This document shows, piece after piece, positions 37,142 to 48,100 of a stretch of 64,000 bases of DNA (its first letter is position 1; each line of letters opens with the position of its first letter). The stretch covers positions 586,165 through 650,164 of the forward strand of contig VZSF01006565.1 of NCBI GenBank assembly GCA_013398295.1, given 5' to 3'. The translations under genes and the position numbers were made by a program. Origin of the DNA: Chionis minor (Eukaryota; Chordata; Aves; Charadriiformes; Chionididae). The notes beneath the pieces were generated by a model, which had not been told where the DNA came from, ran no database searches, and saw only the letters and a list, made by a program, of their open reading frames with translations.

Positions 37142-39439
37142 AGGCTACACAGAAGTTTTAAGCAGGGGGGGCTAGGACAACTGAAAGTTTAGTATCCATC
37201 TACTTACCTCCGCAACTTCAGCTTTTAAACATCTGCAGCAATTGGGAGTCATCCATGCTCCTCGAAAATGAGCCTGTGGTCTTACCAATCTCCTGATGTA
37301 GAACCTGTATTATCTTTTTCTTGATTTCCTTTTACTGCTTCAGCCTAATGTTCTGTATCAGTGAAAGTACAAACAGGTCATCATGATGATGCTGGCAGTA
37401 GCTCTTGAGCACAGTGCATGACTTTCGCAAGGCAGTAAAACTTGTAGGGCAAGGCACAGTATCTTCCTTCTGCGCTATTCTTCATGCTAATCTGTGCTGG
37501 CATTGCACAACGTACTCCTTTACCAAAGCTCTTGGCGTTACACGCCCTGAAAAATTCATAGGGGTTTTATCCCTATATTCCTCTCTACCTCCCTGCAGTT
37601 CTTTTCCTTCATCATTAAAAGGAAAAACCAGTCAGCTTTTTTTCCATCTCTCCCATCACTTTTATTGTGCTTTTCATATTTTGCTTATTAAGTAGTCACC
37701 CTAGGGAAACTTCCTTTTTTTTTGGAACATACAAAAAGCTGTAACTGCTCTTCACATTTGTGGGGAGGACGGGGGGAGAAGGGGGCAGGGGACGCAAATT
37801 TAGGTTGAGGTCACAGAAATATATGTGGTGCGTTCAATAATTTGCCTTGCATCATCTCTACTTCTTTTTCCATTAACGGTAAGATATCCTCCCTTGCTTT
37901 CTGCTTATGCTCAAATCAGCCTACGCTGTTAAAAAGAGCGTACCTGGGTGTTGGGACATAGCTGGTTTTGTTGCTCAAGGATCCAATATCCACCTCAATA
38001 TGCTCAATATCCACCTGGCTGCTGCTGCTGCAGGGCAGGGGACATACTAGATGACTTCCAAAGGTCCCAACAGCATTTGCTCTCTAAAATTGCTGAGAAA
38101 AAAACCCCAAACTCTAGATTTAGGCATTCAGGCTTTGCAGCGAAAGCTGATGCCACATCAGAATAAACACAGGCCACCCCGCTTTGGGAAGAGTTCTAGT
38201 GTGGCGCCCGTGTTGATTACGGCTTTAACACCGACAAGCAACCAAACAAAGCTCATCAGTGTTCTCTGGGGGTGAGACCAGCAATTCAGGATAATGAGAT
38301 CCTGGCAGGAGAAGTGCTCCTGAAGTCTCAGAGAAGGGACTGCATGGATATATCTGAACTCTTGCTCTCAGCTGAGCTCCGCTTCAGGCTGGACTGAGCT
38401 TCCTGGGTCTACACCAGCAAACACCATTGCAGAAGGGGTGCCCGTGTTCCACTGCGCGATCTGTGAGGGCACAAAGGAGTCCTAGATGGGATTCTTAACA
38501 GGGCAACAAAGCCAGACCTTTCAGCTCTATAATTTTCCAAAATCCAGATGCTCTTTTTTTCCCGCACATCCCAGGTAAGTACCCTACCCCTCAGACAAGA
38601 GAAACAGTCTCTCTCTGGAGGCAAATAGCTATCACGTTAGTTATACAAAGTGGAACAGCTCCCAGAGGAGAGACTAAGACAGACCCATGCAAGTATACCA
38701 CTACAGCTGAGTGTTCAGGGATATCTACCGGAGAGGGGAAAAAACTGGTTCACATTCTCTCCGTTTCTATTTGTATGCATACAGACATATGTGTACATAT
38801 GCGTGTGAAAATTCTTCCACACCTATACATGTAGGTATGTATATGCATGTGTTTAAATATAGCCTATAAATGAAAGAAAATTGTACACATATACATTTTA
38901 TGTATGTATACACATACTCTATACAAATATATGTCTTACATACACATCCTAAGGTTTGCACCCTGGCCCTAGAAGCTTAGGAAGTATATATCAGTCCAAT
39001 AATTCATTTTTTCAAAAACTTCCTGTTTTAACTAATGAGAATCAAGTGTGGACAAACACTTTGATAACTCCCCAACACAAAGTGCAGGAGCTCCCCTGTA
39101 TCCACTCATCAGCGCTATCGTACCAGAAATAATACCTGCACCTACGAGGTTCAGCCAGTGCTACGTTTGGGTGGCATGGGACGTTCTTTTTCAACAGTGT
39201 TACTTGACAAGAAATTAAATCACATCATCTTACGCTGCTGCTTTCTCAGGGGATGAATTACATGCCTGTGGAGTCCTACCACAGAGTCAGTCCTGCTCTC
39301 TGGATACTTTTAGCAACACCTGCAGGCCCTGCTGCACGCACCAGTTATAATAATGTAATGCTATTTGCAGGGTAATGAACAGGACTACTTCCTAGGGAAT
39401 ATTATTTCTGTATGAAAATTTTCTCCTAATTCATTTCAG
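37142..39439. other. Intergenic stretch upstream of the second complete DUSP gene
   Basis: I recognise no gene. It includes a degenerate TA/TG/CA-rich tract (about 38765-38945: repeated ATGTA, CATATG and TATACA words), probably an old mutated microsatellite. A T run lies at 37713-37721. Confidence 0.5.
38765..38945. repeat. Degenerate alternating purine-pyrimidine tract
   Basis: Many short words such as CATATG, GTATGTAT and TACACATA recur without a clean unit. This fits an eroded (TA/TG) microsatellite. Confidence 0.6.
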
Positions 39440-39486
39440 AATAGCTGTCTCTGATACAGCCCGAGTGCGCGCAAGAGAAGAGCAAG

Positions 39487-39647
39487 ATGCCTCACACCAG
39501 AGACTCTTCATCTCCAAGTAGCAGCGCAGGGAGCAGAGCTTCCTACGAAACACCGGCGCTAGCAGACCTCCAGCGGCTCTTTTGGTTCAGAGGAGGGTCT
39601 GACAATCACGTGGACCAAGTCTGGCCAAATATATACCTGGGAGATGC
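39487..39647 (+). CDS. DUSP13-like (third type) exon 1, coding part
   Basis: It has a Ser-rich N-terminus (MPHTRDSSSPSSSAGS), then PALADLQRLFW and HVDQVWPNIYLGD. The donor is GATGC|GTAAGA. Its coding length, 161 nt, equals exon 1 of the A-type gene. Confidence 0.92.
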
Positions 39648-42346
39648 GTAAGAACACATGGTCCTATCATTAGGCTGTTATGGGTCCCTTGGAGGAGGAG
39701 CAAGGGGTGTGTGATACACCAGGGAGCAGCTTTTGGGTCTGCAGGAATGTTTTTTGTGATACAGGCTTCCAAAACTGATAACATAAGTAGCTTGGATGTC
39801 ATGAAAAACATGACATACAAAATGGCGACTTATTAATAGTGTGTCTGCGTTGGGTTTTCTATATTCTGTGAACCACAGCAGATTCGGCAGGGTAAGAATT
39901 ATTTGTATTCTAGAAAAAAGTCATTAAAGAACCCATCCCAAGTTCACGTCAAATCTGAGATGCATTATCTACCCCAGAAACTGTGCTCTAAGGCAGCAGA
40001 CAAGCACAGTAGCCCTCACACTCAAACAGCAGTAGCAGGAGCAAGAGCCAGACGGAGGAGGACCCGACTGAATTATACAAGAGGGATTTTGCCAGTCCAA
40101 ATCCAAACTTTCTTTCAACGATGGTAAAACTGAAAAAACCAGGAATCTTCATGCAAATACCTTGTTCTTGTGACCATTTCTATTTATTGCCATTTCCTTC
40201 TGTTTGGATTACTGCAGATTACATAGATCATCAGCTCGTTTTTCCCAGCTCCTCCTCCTCATGAATACATCAGCTAAGGATCACAGTTTTGTGGCACACT
40301 TCAGTCCCAGTTTATGGTGGGAAGGGGCTAGAACTTGGCTGGTGAGAACATGTAGCTGCTCCATGTCTGAACCATGAATGAGGTGCTGCTGCATCTGGGT
40401 GGGTTCTCATCCTCGTAACCCATGCACGCTACGAATGAGAGATTAGCTCTAGAAATTGCTAAATTTAGAAGAAAATCTTGACGACTTTATACAGCAAACC
40501 ATATTCCCAGGGATTAACTGCCGGGAGGCATTTGCTTAACTAAGAGTATTCCACCAGCAAGTCTGTGCTCTCGCTGCTCTCCACACCACCACATCACATT
40601 TTTCATGTGCGAAGCACTACGGGCTTCTCAAAATTTGCCGCTCCGTCGGCAAGCGGCAGTTCCCGCATCCTTCCCTAGCAGGAGCAGGCACTAACTTTAA
40701 ACCGTGCTGTTTTGGCAGAACGTTAGGAGTGTTGCCAGTGAGCCCTTCGTGTCTTTCAACAGGTGGGCTGCTAGGAGCAAAACTACTCTTCAAAGCCTCA
40801 ACATTACTCATATCCTTAATGCGGCAGATGGGCCATATAGCATCAACACGGGAGCCAAATATTACAAAGATCTGCAAATAGAGTACTACGGAGTAGAAGC
40901 ATTTGATGATCCTTCCTTTGATTTAAGCGTCTTCTTCTACGATGCTGCCAATTTCATAGGCAAAGCCTTAAACACTTCAGGAGGTAAGAGGGGGGCGAAG
41001 AGAAGCTTTGGGAGGAAGCTCCAACGTGAGCCAAATGGCTTCTCCTTGCAGTAACGGGCAGCAGCAAAGCGCAGATTCTGCGTGCGGTTGGGGAAGGCGC
41101 ATGCAGAGCTGCCGGGCGCAGGACCGGAGATGGGCACCTCTGCCGCGCGCCGCAGGGAGCTGGGGAGGGCTGGCTGCCCCAGTCCCAGCGTGGTGGGGGG
41201 AACGGCCAGCTCTGGGAGCAGACCGAGAGGGAAGGACAGAGGTTATGGCACCGTGGGTGCTTCCCACAGGTCCATCCCGCAGGAACTGGCGGGATCCGTG
41301 TGGCTCCACGTGCACCACACACCTCACAGCCCGGCAGGGGCTGCGTCCCGGTGACCCTGCCCTGGGTACCAGCTCCCGCTCCCGCTCCGCTGGGCTGGAA
41401 GCAGCGGCACTGCAGCGCTGGCTGCAACGCTTCACATGCTTAAGTGCTTCGCGGAATTGGAGCTTTATTCAGACTGTCTATTAAGCTAGAGAAGCGGCAG
41501 AAGTTAATGAACTAAGTCAAAACTACGAGCCTGACCCACAGCCTGCTGAATTTTTGTCAGCAGAGTTTGGATTATGGCCTAGTTATCATAATTTCCATTT
41601 GTTCCAGAGTTTGCTCCGACTCTGACTGGCTGCGAGATCTGCTGCTTTCACTGGAGTGCTTTATTAAATCCCCAGTTATAGCTCACACTGGGCTGCTGAG
41701 ATACAGTAAATTATGACTCCATTTTTACAGGCAGACTATCCTACAGAGTTGATGGGACTTGTCAGTGATCACAGTCAGGGCTGGGCCAAAATTTTCTGCC
41801 AAAACTGTTGGGTTTTGTGGGTTTTTTTTCCACAGAAAACTGTGCTAACAAGTTTAGTCACAGACAGCTTCTCCTTCCATAGAAAATTTTGACTATTTTA
41901 ATCGGAGGCCTAAGTTAGATGCATAAGGTCAGCATGAAATATCACCTTGCCTGAGGTATATGGCACAATCTCATGCTAACCGTCCGTGAAAACATGAGTA
42001 TCCACTAATTGTCACCGCTGTTTTCCCAACTTGTTTCTAGTAGTTTTTGTCCCCTCCGTGTCCCTGTCGCTTTAGAACTGCTAAAGCCCACTCACCTTGC
42101 TGTGCCTCTTCTTTTGCAGGTAAGGTGTTCGTCCACTGTGCCATGGGGGTAAGCCGCTCTGCCTCCTTAGTGCTTGCCTTTTTAATGATCCACGAAAAGA
42201 TGACACTGGTGGATGCTCTGAAAACCGTGAGTGCTCACAGAGACATCTGCCCAAATTCCGGGTTCCTCAGCCAGCTCCGGGACTTGGACATGAAATTAAA
42301 CGAAGAGAGGAAAGGAACCAGAGACTCTCCCACTACAGAGCTGTGA
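39487..42346 (+). CDS. DUSP13-family phosphatase, third type, complete three-exon gene
   Basis: CDS exons 39487-39647, 40763-40983 and 42120-42346 (161+221+227 nt) give 202 residues. HVDQVWPNIYLGD ends exon 1. Exon 2 has AARSKTTLQSLNITHILNAA and the general-acid loop VEAFDDPSFDLSVFFY (Asp102). Exon 3 has [20 protein letters not shown] (Cys134, Arg140) and SAHRDICPNSGFLSQLRDLD. The catalytic exon resembles human DUSP13B (AFLMI, ICPNSGFL), but the clear DUSP13B orthologue is the next gene at 60 kb, so this is an additional paralogue. The C-terminus is longer than in the A-type gene (EERKGTRDSPTTEL). The ATG at 39487 follows a probable acceptor (TTCATTTCAG, exon from 39440) by 47 bases. All catalytic residues are present, so it should be an active Tyr and Ser/Thr phosphatase. 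Substrate is unknown. Confidence 0.92.
40763..40983 (+). CDS. DUSP13-like (third type) exon 2
   Basis: The acceptor CTTTCAACAG ends at 40762; joining gives GDAWAARSK. It ends GGAG|GTAAGA in phase 1 and carries the general-acid Asp102 loop. Confidence 0.93.
42120..42346 (+). CDS. DUSP13-like (third type) exon 3 (catalytic exon)
   Basis: The acceptor CTTCTTTTGCAG ends at 42119. It encodes [18 protein letters not shown] and ends TGA at 42344-42346. Confidence 0.95.
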
Positions 42347-42574
42347 GGGTATTGGTGAAAGCGAGAAGACAAAATGTTGTTTCCTACGTCTCTTTTAAAT
42401 GAAATGCATTTGTAAACTAAGGACACAAGTTTATGATACGCCGTATGCGTGTTATTACTAAAAGTAGATTTTAGCTGATCTTTCCATTTTGCAAAGCGCT
42501 CCTAGATTATACTTACAATTGGTTGAATAGTGTATCCTTCATTCTCCACCTTAAAACATTGCTCTCTGCTGGTT

Positions 42575-42614
42575 AAAAAAAAAAAAAAAGAAAAAAGAAA
42601 AAAAAAAAAAGAAG
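42575..42614. repeat. A-rich tract
   Basis: About 40 bases of A with three isolated G, possibly the tail of an old retroposed element. No body is recognisable upstream. Confidence 0.9.
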
Positions 42615-42933
42615 ATATCAGGTTCCACTTCAGAAATAGCTGTGTTTCAGCAACTAGTGAAGCTCATATCACTTTATGAAGTGTTAGGCTATTTGAGGTG
42701 AAAGATGGCATATTATTTATGCTACAATAATGCTTAGAAGTTTTCTTATGAATCAGGCCCCTACCCCTTTGCTCCCTATATCTAAAACGGTTTGTATTTC
42801 GAGACTTGAGTCTGGCACCGGTTAGTTCGTACTTTTACAATTGGTGGAGCCCCTGAGTTGGGGGTAAGGGGCTCTTTAAAGGCAGAGCAGCTGGAAAACA
42901 ACACAGGCCACTCTTTAAGTAATTATTCCAGCT

Positions 42934-42943
42934 CTATTTATAG
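42934..42943 (+). promoter_or_regulatory. MEF2-type motif CTATTTATAG
   Basis: Exact high-affinity MEF2 match, about 0.6 kb downstream of the stop codon of the third-type DUSP gene. Functional role is inference from the motif. Confidence 0.35.
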
Positions 42944-44357
42944 TGTTTTCCCTTTAACTGTTCATAAGGTAGATATATTTTTTTTAGTCCATGAAAATAC
43001 CTTTTTTTTTTTGAGAGGGCATTCAAGTCCTGTTCGTCTTCCCTAGTAAAATCCATCCCGGAGATGCTGTGGAAACTGCTCCTGAAGAGGAAGGTGGGTT
43101 CCCAGCTGAGGCTCCAAACAGCTGCATGGGCAGCGGGAGCGGGTGCAGGAAGGGTGAACAGACTCCAGAGGATCCCAAATTTGCCTGACAGTTCAACATT
43201 GTAAAACTTAGGGTTTTCTTTCTCAAAAATAAAGGTCATTAACATTGCAACATCGTGTTCTGTGGCATTTGCTTTTGTGAGGGGACTCAAGTGAAAACTG
43301 AAGGGACACAGGGATGGCAAGAGAGGTGCTGACAGGCATCAGGCTTTCATCTTGGTGTCTCTGGGCCACCAGAAGAGCACTCAATAGCTACTGTCATCTG
43401 ATGGATCAGCGCTGCCGGGAAACTATGCGAAGCACATCTGGCTCTGGGTTCCCAGCGGACAAACATTCACAGCACAAAGCCAGCTCGGGGATGGCAGTTG
43501 TTCGCATTCCTAGTACCAAACTCAGGAATGCAGAGGCAGGAACACTCCCCGCCATGTGAGCTGGCTGCTCAGGAACAGCCCAGCAACAAGGGACATTCCT
43601 TGCCGTTCCCAGTGCTGTCTCCGAGGCGGGTTTGTGCCTTCAGAACAGACAGCTCAGCACCTTTCATAACGCTCTGGCAGCACCTACACCTGCCAGGTGG
43701 GCCGGGCTCCAGGAGCGAGAGCACAACGGGGCGCGTTTGGCACCGGGGACCCGTCCCCTCGCACCGAGGGCGTCCCAGGGGGGTTTGGGTTGGACTGACG
43801 GACACCCCCGAGCAGCAGGAGAGCAGAGCTCGGAACCCTTCTCCGCTTTAGCGCCCTGCGTAAGGAGCTCTGGGGCTGCTCTGCAGGGTCAACACCACCA
43901 CCGCAAGTAGGAACGGTCAGCTCTAAAAGCCTGCTTTGGACCCATATCAAAATTGAACGGGCGAGTCTCGGCTACCAATTAACTCTGACAAACTGACTTC
44001 AGCTCACGGGACGTGCGGGGAAAAGCCCCCGCTGGCTCCGGCTGCAGAGCTGCCCCGGCCCCGAGCCCCGGCGCCGCGTTTGCTCGTGCTCCCACCTGCA
44101 GGAAAACGCTGCCCCCGGGAGCCGCTGCAGATGCGCTCGCCGCGGGGGGGGGCAGCACCTGCGGACCAAACGCCTTTCTCGCAGTAAAAACTTATTGCGA
44201 TTTTAAAACACGGGTGGGGGCAAGGGGACAGCCTGCGCCTCACAGAACCGCCCGCCGAGCGGGGTTCCTCACGCTGCGGCCCCGCACCCCGCGCCGGTTC
44301 CCCCCCCCGCCCCCGACAAAGACCCGGCGCGGCCCCGCACCCCCCGCGGCACCGGGG

Positions 44358-44809
44358 NNNNNNNNNNNNNNNNNNNNNNNNNNNNNNNNNNNNNNNNNNN
44401 NNNNNNNNNNNNNNNNNNNNNNNNNNNNNNNNNNNNNNNNNNNNNNNNNNNNNNNNNNNNNNNNNNNNNNNNNNNNNNNNNNNNNNNNNNNNNNNNNNNN
44501 NNNNNNNNNNNNNNNNNNNNNNNNNNNNNNNNNNNNNNNNNNNNNNNNNNNNNNNNNNNNNNNNNNNNNNNNNNNNNNNNNNNNNNNNNNNNNNNNNNNN
44601 NNNNNNNNNNNNNNNNNNNNNNNNNNNNNNNNNNNNNNNNNNNNNNNNNNNNNNNNNNNNNNNNNNNNNNNNNNNNNNNNNNNNNNNNNNNNNNNNNNNN
44701 NNNNNNNNNNNNNNNNNNNNNNNNNNNNNNNNNNNNNNNNNNNNNNNNNNNNNNNNNNNNNNNNNNNNNNNNNNNNNNNNNNNNNNNNNNNNNNNNNNNN
44801 NNNNNNNNN
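44358..44809. other. Assembly gap (452 N)
   Basis: The run of N is bounded on the left by ACCGGGG and on the right by copies of a 47-49-bp repeat, suggesting that a GC-rich tandem array was not resolved. Confidence 0.97.
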
Positions 44810-44905
44810 CTGCCCAGCCGCCCCCCCCAGCTGTGCACATCTGGGGTACACCACAACTGCCCAGCCGGCCCCCCCCCAGCTGTGCACATCTGGGGGACAC
44901 CACAA
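44810..44905. repeat. 47-49-bp tandem repeat, two visible copies at the gap edge
   Basis: Units start at 44810 and 44857. Each contains CTGCCCAGCCG, a C run, AGCTGTGCACATCTGGGG and ACACCACAA. They differ by the length of the C run and one base. More copies may lie in the gap. Confidence 0.9.
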
Positions 44906-45070
44906 CTGCCCCTCCAACAAGCGCACGTGGCGAAACCCCAGGTATCTGGGGGCCGTGCCCAAACAGCCCGCCAACGTTCGCATCCCCGGTGCGAATCCCA
45001 AAATCGCCGCCAGCACCGGCCTGCCGGGTGTCACCCAGCACAGCCCCAGTCCGGCCACAGCCCGAGGAAC

Positions 45071-45110
45071 GGCCTCTTCCCAAACTCGGCCTCTTCCCAA
45101 ACTCGGCCTC
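45071..45110. repeat. 17-bp tandem repeat
   Basis: GGCCTCTTCCCAAACTC occurs at 45071-45087 and 45088-45104, and a third copy starts at 45105. Confidence 0.9.
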
Positions 45111-45150
45111 CCGTCCCTGCCACCCTCCAGTCGCCCGGCCCTGGCTGATG

Positions 45151-48100
45151 GCTGCAGGTCCAGAGAGGGTGGGGGATTATGGTTTATAATTAACACAATT
45201 AAAAATAGACTTTGAATAAGCTTGAACACAGAGAGGCTAGAAATCTCTTGTGCAACTGGCACGCTAGGAGGAAACTAAGTGGTATTATTCAAACAAAGGT
45301 AATCCAAGACAGCGCCGCGCGGGAGCTTCGACTACCAGGCAAGTACTTTTAAGCTTGTTTACAAACCGAGCCCCAGCAAACTCAACACACGGCAGGAACT
45401 TAACCCCAGCCAGCTCCGCACGCAGCGAGGCAACCGCAGAGCTGGGCCAGACCAGCGTCCCTGCTGTCGGACTCAGAAACTAATATTTGTGAAATTCTAG
45501 TTCGCTTTCCAGCTGGATTCCCAGGCTGAGGATCTCTCACTGAAAAATATGCTTAAATTCAAGGGATTTGGTTTTTTTAAGTACCAGCGCGGCTTGCATT
45601 TAAACTTCTTGCCGATCTGTCTCTAAGATAATAGCCGTGAAACGCTGTAGCTGAGTTTCCTTCTCAGCTGACCTTCACAAGAGTCTTTCCTAGGGAGAAA
45701 CTGGCCAGTCAGTTACACTAGAGAAAATGTGAAACAGACTATGAATAAAACGCTGTGCGGTTCAAAAACAAAACCTGTGGGGGGAGTGGGAGGGAGAAGA
45801 TTAAGAATTTCGAGAAGGGGTGGGAGGGATTTTTTTTTTTTTTTTTTTTTTTTACCCTCCCACCTTTTTTATGAATACTAACTCTCTACAGTTCAGGGTT
45901 TCTATGGAATATCTATAACTAGGGTAGAATTTTCAGTCAGAAATTGGATTTTAAATATCAACAGCCTTCCTCAAAACATTTTTATTGAGGAAACATGTTT
46001 GTATGGCTGTGGAAGCCATCGGGATGCTTGGAGTAGAAGCACACAGAAAGAGAAGACTGGGTTAAATTAATTCCTGCTAAATGCTTACCAGCAGACTTGC
46101 TGTCTATATGGGGAGCTGGAGACAGAATTGTACCAGGGTAAAAAGGATACTGCGTCTATTTATAGCACTGCCTTCAACACCATAGGAATTCAAAGGAAAA
46201 CTCCAACTCAGCACACAGTCTTCTCATCATCTGCTTCTGTCAAGATTAAATCGGGGCTGAGATCACTCCCTTCCCCTGCAAATCCCTGCTAGGAAGGATC
46301 TGTTCCTTCGTGCAAGTGAGGAACTACCATGGTACAAACCACCCCAGAGCTCAGATGGTCTGGGCTCTGGGCGTCCTCACCCAGCCAAATGTCACCCGTT
46401 TCCTCTCGGCAGGCAGAGGAAGGGGAGAAAAAGAGCCTCACAAGCCTCAGCCCTTCAGCAGGAAAGACCTAAGGTGTTTCATCTGCTCTGCACCCCTGCT
46501 CCCCGCACGGCCCCCAGCCCTTCTCCGTACACCAGCTGCTCTGGGGCACTTGCGGGGGAAAGGAAAAAAAAAAAAAAAGGAAAAAAAAAGGTTACCATAG
46601 CTCCAGTGTGCTCCCAGTGCCAGGCAGCAGGGAGGGGAAGAGGAACAGGGTCCTGGCACACAGTCACGGTCACTCACAGTGTCACCGAGATGAGGCCCTT
46701 ACCCTACAGGGGCACGTGCCACTCTTGCCACCGCAGGGACATCCATCTCTGAGAAGCAGTGGGCTCCAGCAGGGGTGTGGGGCACCTATTTATCCACAGA
46801 AATTATACCTGCTGTTAAGAGTACAAACGAGAGCAGCCTTAGAAAAGGTATTAGCAAAAACCTGACCACCACTCTAAAAATAAGGCAGACTCCTGGAGTT
46901 CCTTAGCTCCACTCTTATTTTAGCATCACAGCGCCTCAGATCTCTCCTTCTCATCTTCCACCTTCCAGTTTCTCTTTAATAAGAGCTTCTCTTTCGTTCT
47001 TCACAAAGCACTACCTACTCTACTCTCTCGGCGCTCCTCTTTTGTAATTCCTTTATCAAGCTGTCTGCTAGGTGGGGAGCAGAAGGTGCAGGGCTTGGTG
47101 CTGCCTTTGAGGTACAGGTAATTATTATGTGCATCTGTTATGGTGGTTGCTGCCTCAACAGGTGGAAAACATGCTGTTCACCGAGAGATTCGCAGCACTC
47201 CCTGCTCCTGCCTTGTCTTTTCTCTAAAGCCGGTTGTGTGGTGCTCCTAAAATAATAAACACGGCCTCACTGCTGCCACAAAAACCCCTGGTAAATATAT
47301 TTTTATGGGAATGAAATATTAAAGGATTTGAACAGTTATTCACTGAAAGCAAAATATGAGCAGTAAGGTTGGGTAAAGATTCAAAGGCTGGTTTGCTTCC
47401 TTTCCCTGGGGCACATCAAGGCTGTACTGTTTGCACTTTAGAGATGGATCGTGGGGAATTACTTAGCACAAAATGATGGAAACAATCCAGACTATAATAA
47501 TATAGCATGAGAGTTTCTCACATTACATCTATTCCCCATACTGCGGGCTGTATTCTGCCTTCAGATTCACGTGCACAACTCTCATTGGATTCTGGAGGAA
47601 CTGTATTTGAAGCCAAAACGCATTTCATTGTCTTTCTGAAGTCTCTCCACAGTTTAGTTTCTAAATCCTGAGCTCGAGGACTGGGGACAAAGCTTGTCTA
47701 AACATTTCCCAGTGTCTGTCTCTCTGAGATTCCCATCTGCTGTGTTTTATTTTGAATTTCATCTTCCTGCTTTCCTGAAAACACAAAGCAGAAACACACG
47801 TTTCCTCTGCCCTGGAGTGCAGGAATCACCGAATTTCCCAGCAGGTTCTCTCACAACATACGATGGATCCAAGTTTGTCTAAAAATGCTACAAGCCCCTT
47901 GCGGAGTAGAAAGGGAGGAGACCAGAAATGTGGGCCAAGTCTCTGAGTGTTACGAACACCCCCCTGTCCCCCAAAGGGACTCCATATCCTGTTTGCTCTC
48001 TCCCAAAAATTTCACCTGGCTTTGGGTTTCATTAGGAGAAATACACATTGCTCAAGTCCAGGCTCTAAGTCTTCAGTTCGTGCTTCCTGCTGATACTGCA

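Larger units (their letters stand above)
42347..44000. other. 3' region of the third-type DUSP gene and intergenic DNA
   Basis: The 3'UTR begins at 42347. AATAAA at 43228-43233 is one possible polyadenylation signal. An A-rich tract lies at 42575-42614. I recognise no other gene. Confidence 0.45.
44010..45150. promoter_or_regulatory. Orphan CpG-rich island interrupted by an assembly gap
   Basis: About 1.1 kb is very GC-rich and CpG-rich on both sides of a 452-base N run, between the third-type DUSP gene and the DUSP13B orthologue. I can assign no exon to it. It could be the promoter of an unassembled or noncoding transcript, or simply a GC-rich minisatellite zone. Long frames through it are products of base composition and N. 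Confidence 0.5.

Noticed and set aside
38765..38945. Possible telomere-like or regulatory repeat
   Set aside because: No TTAGGG units. The words are those of a degraded TA/TG microsatellite.
44004..45262. Frames of 340-400 codons spanning the N run
   Set aside because: Most of their length is undefined sequence, and the remainder is GC-rich repeat.
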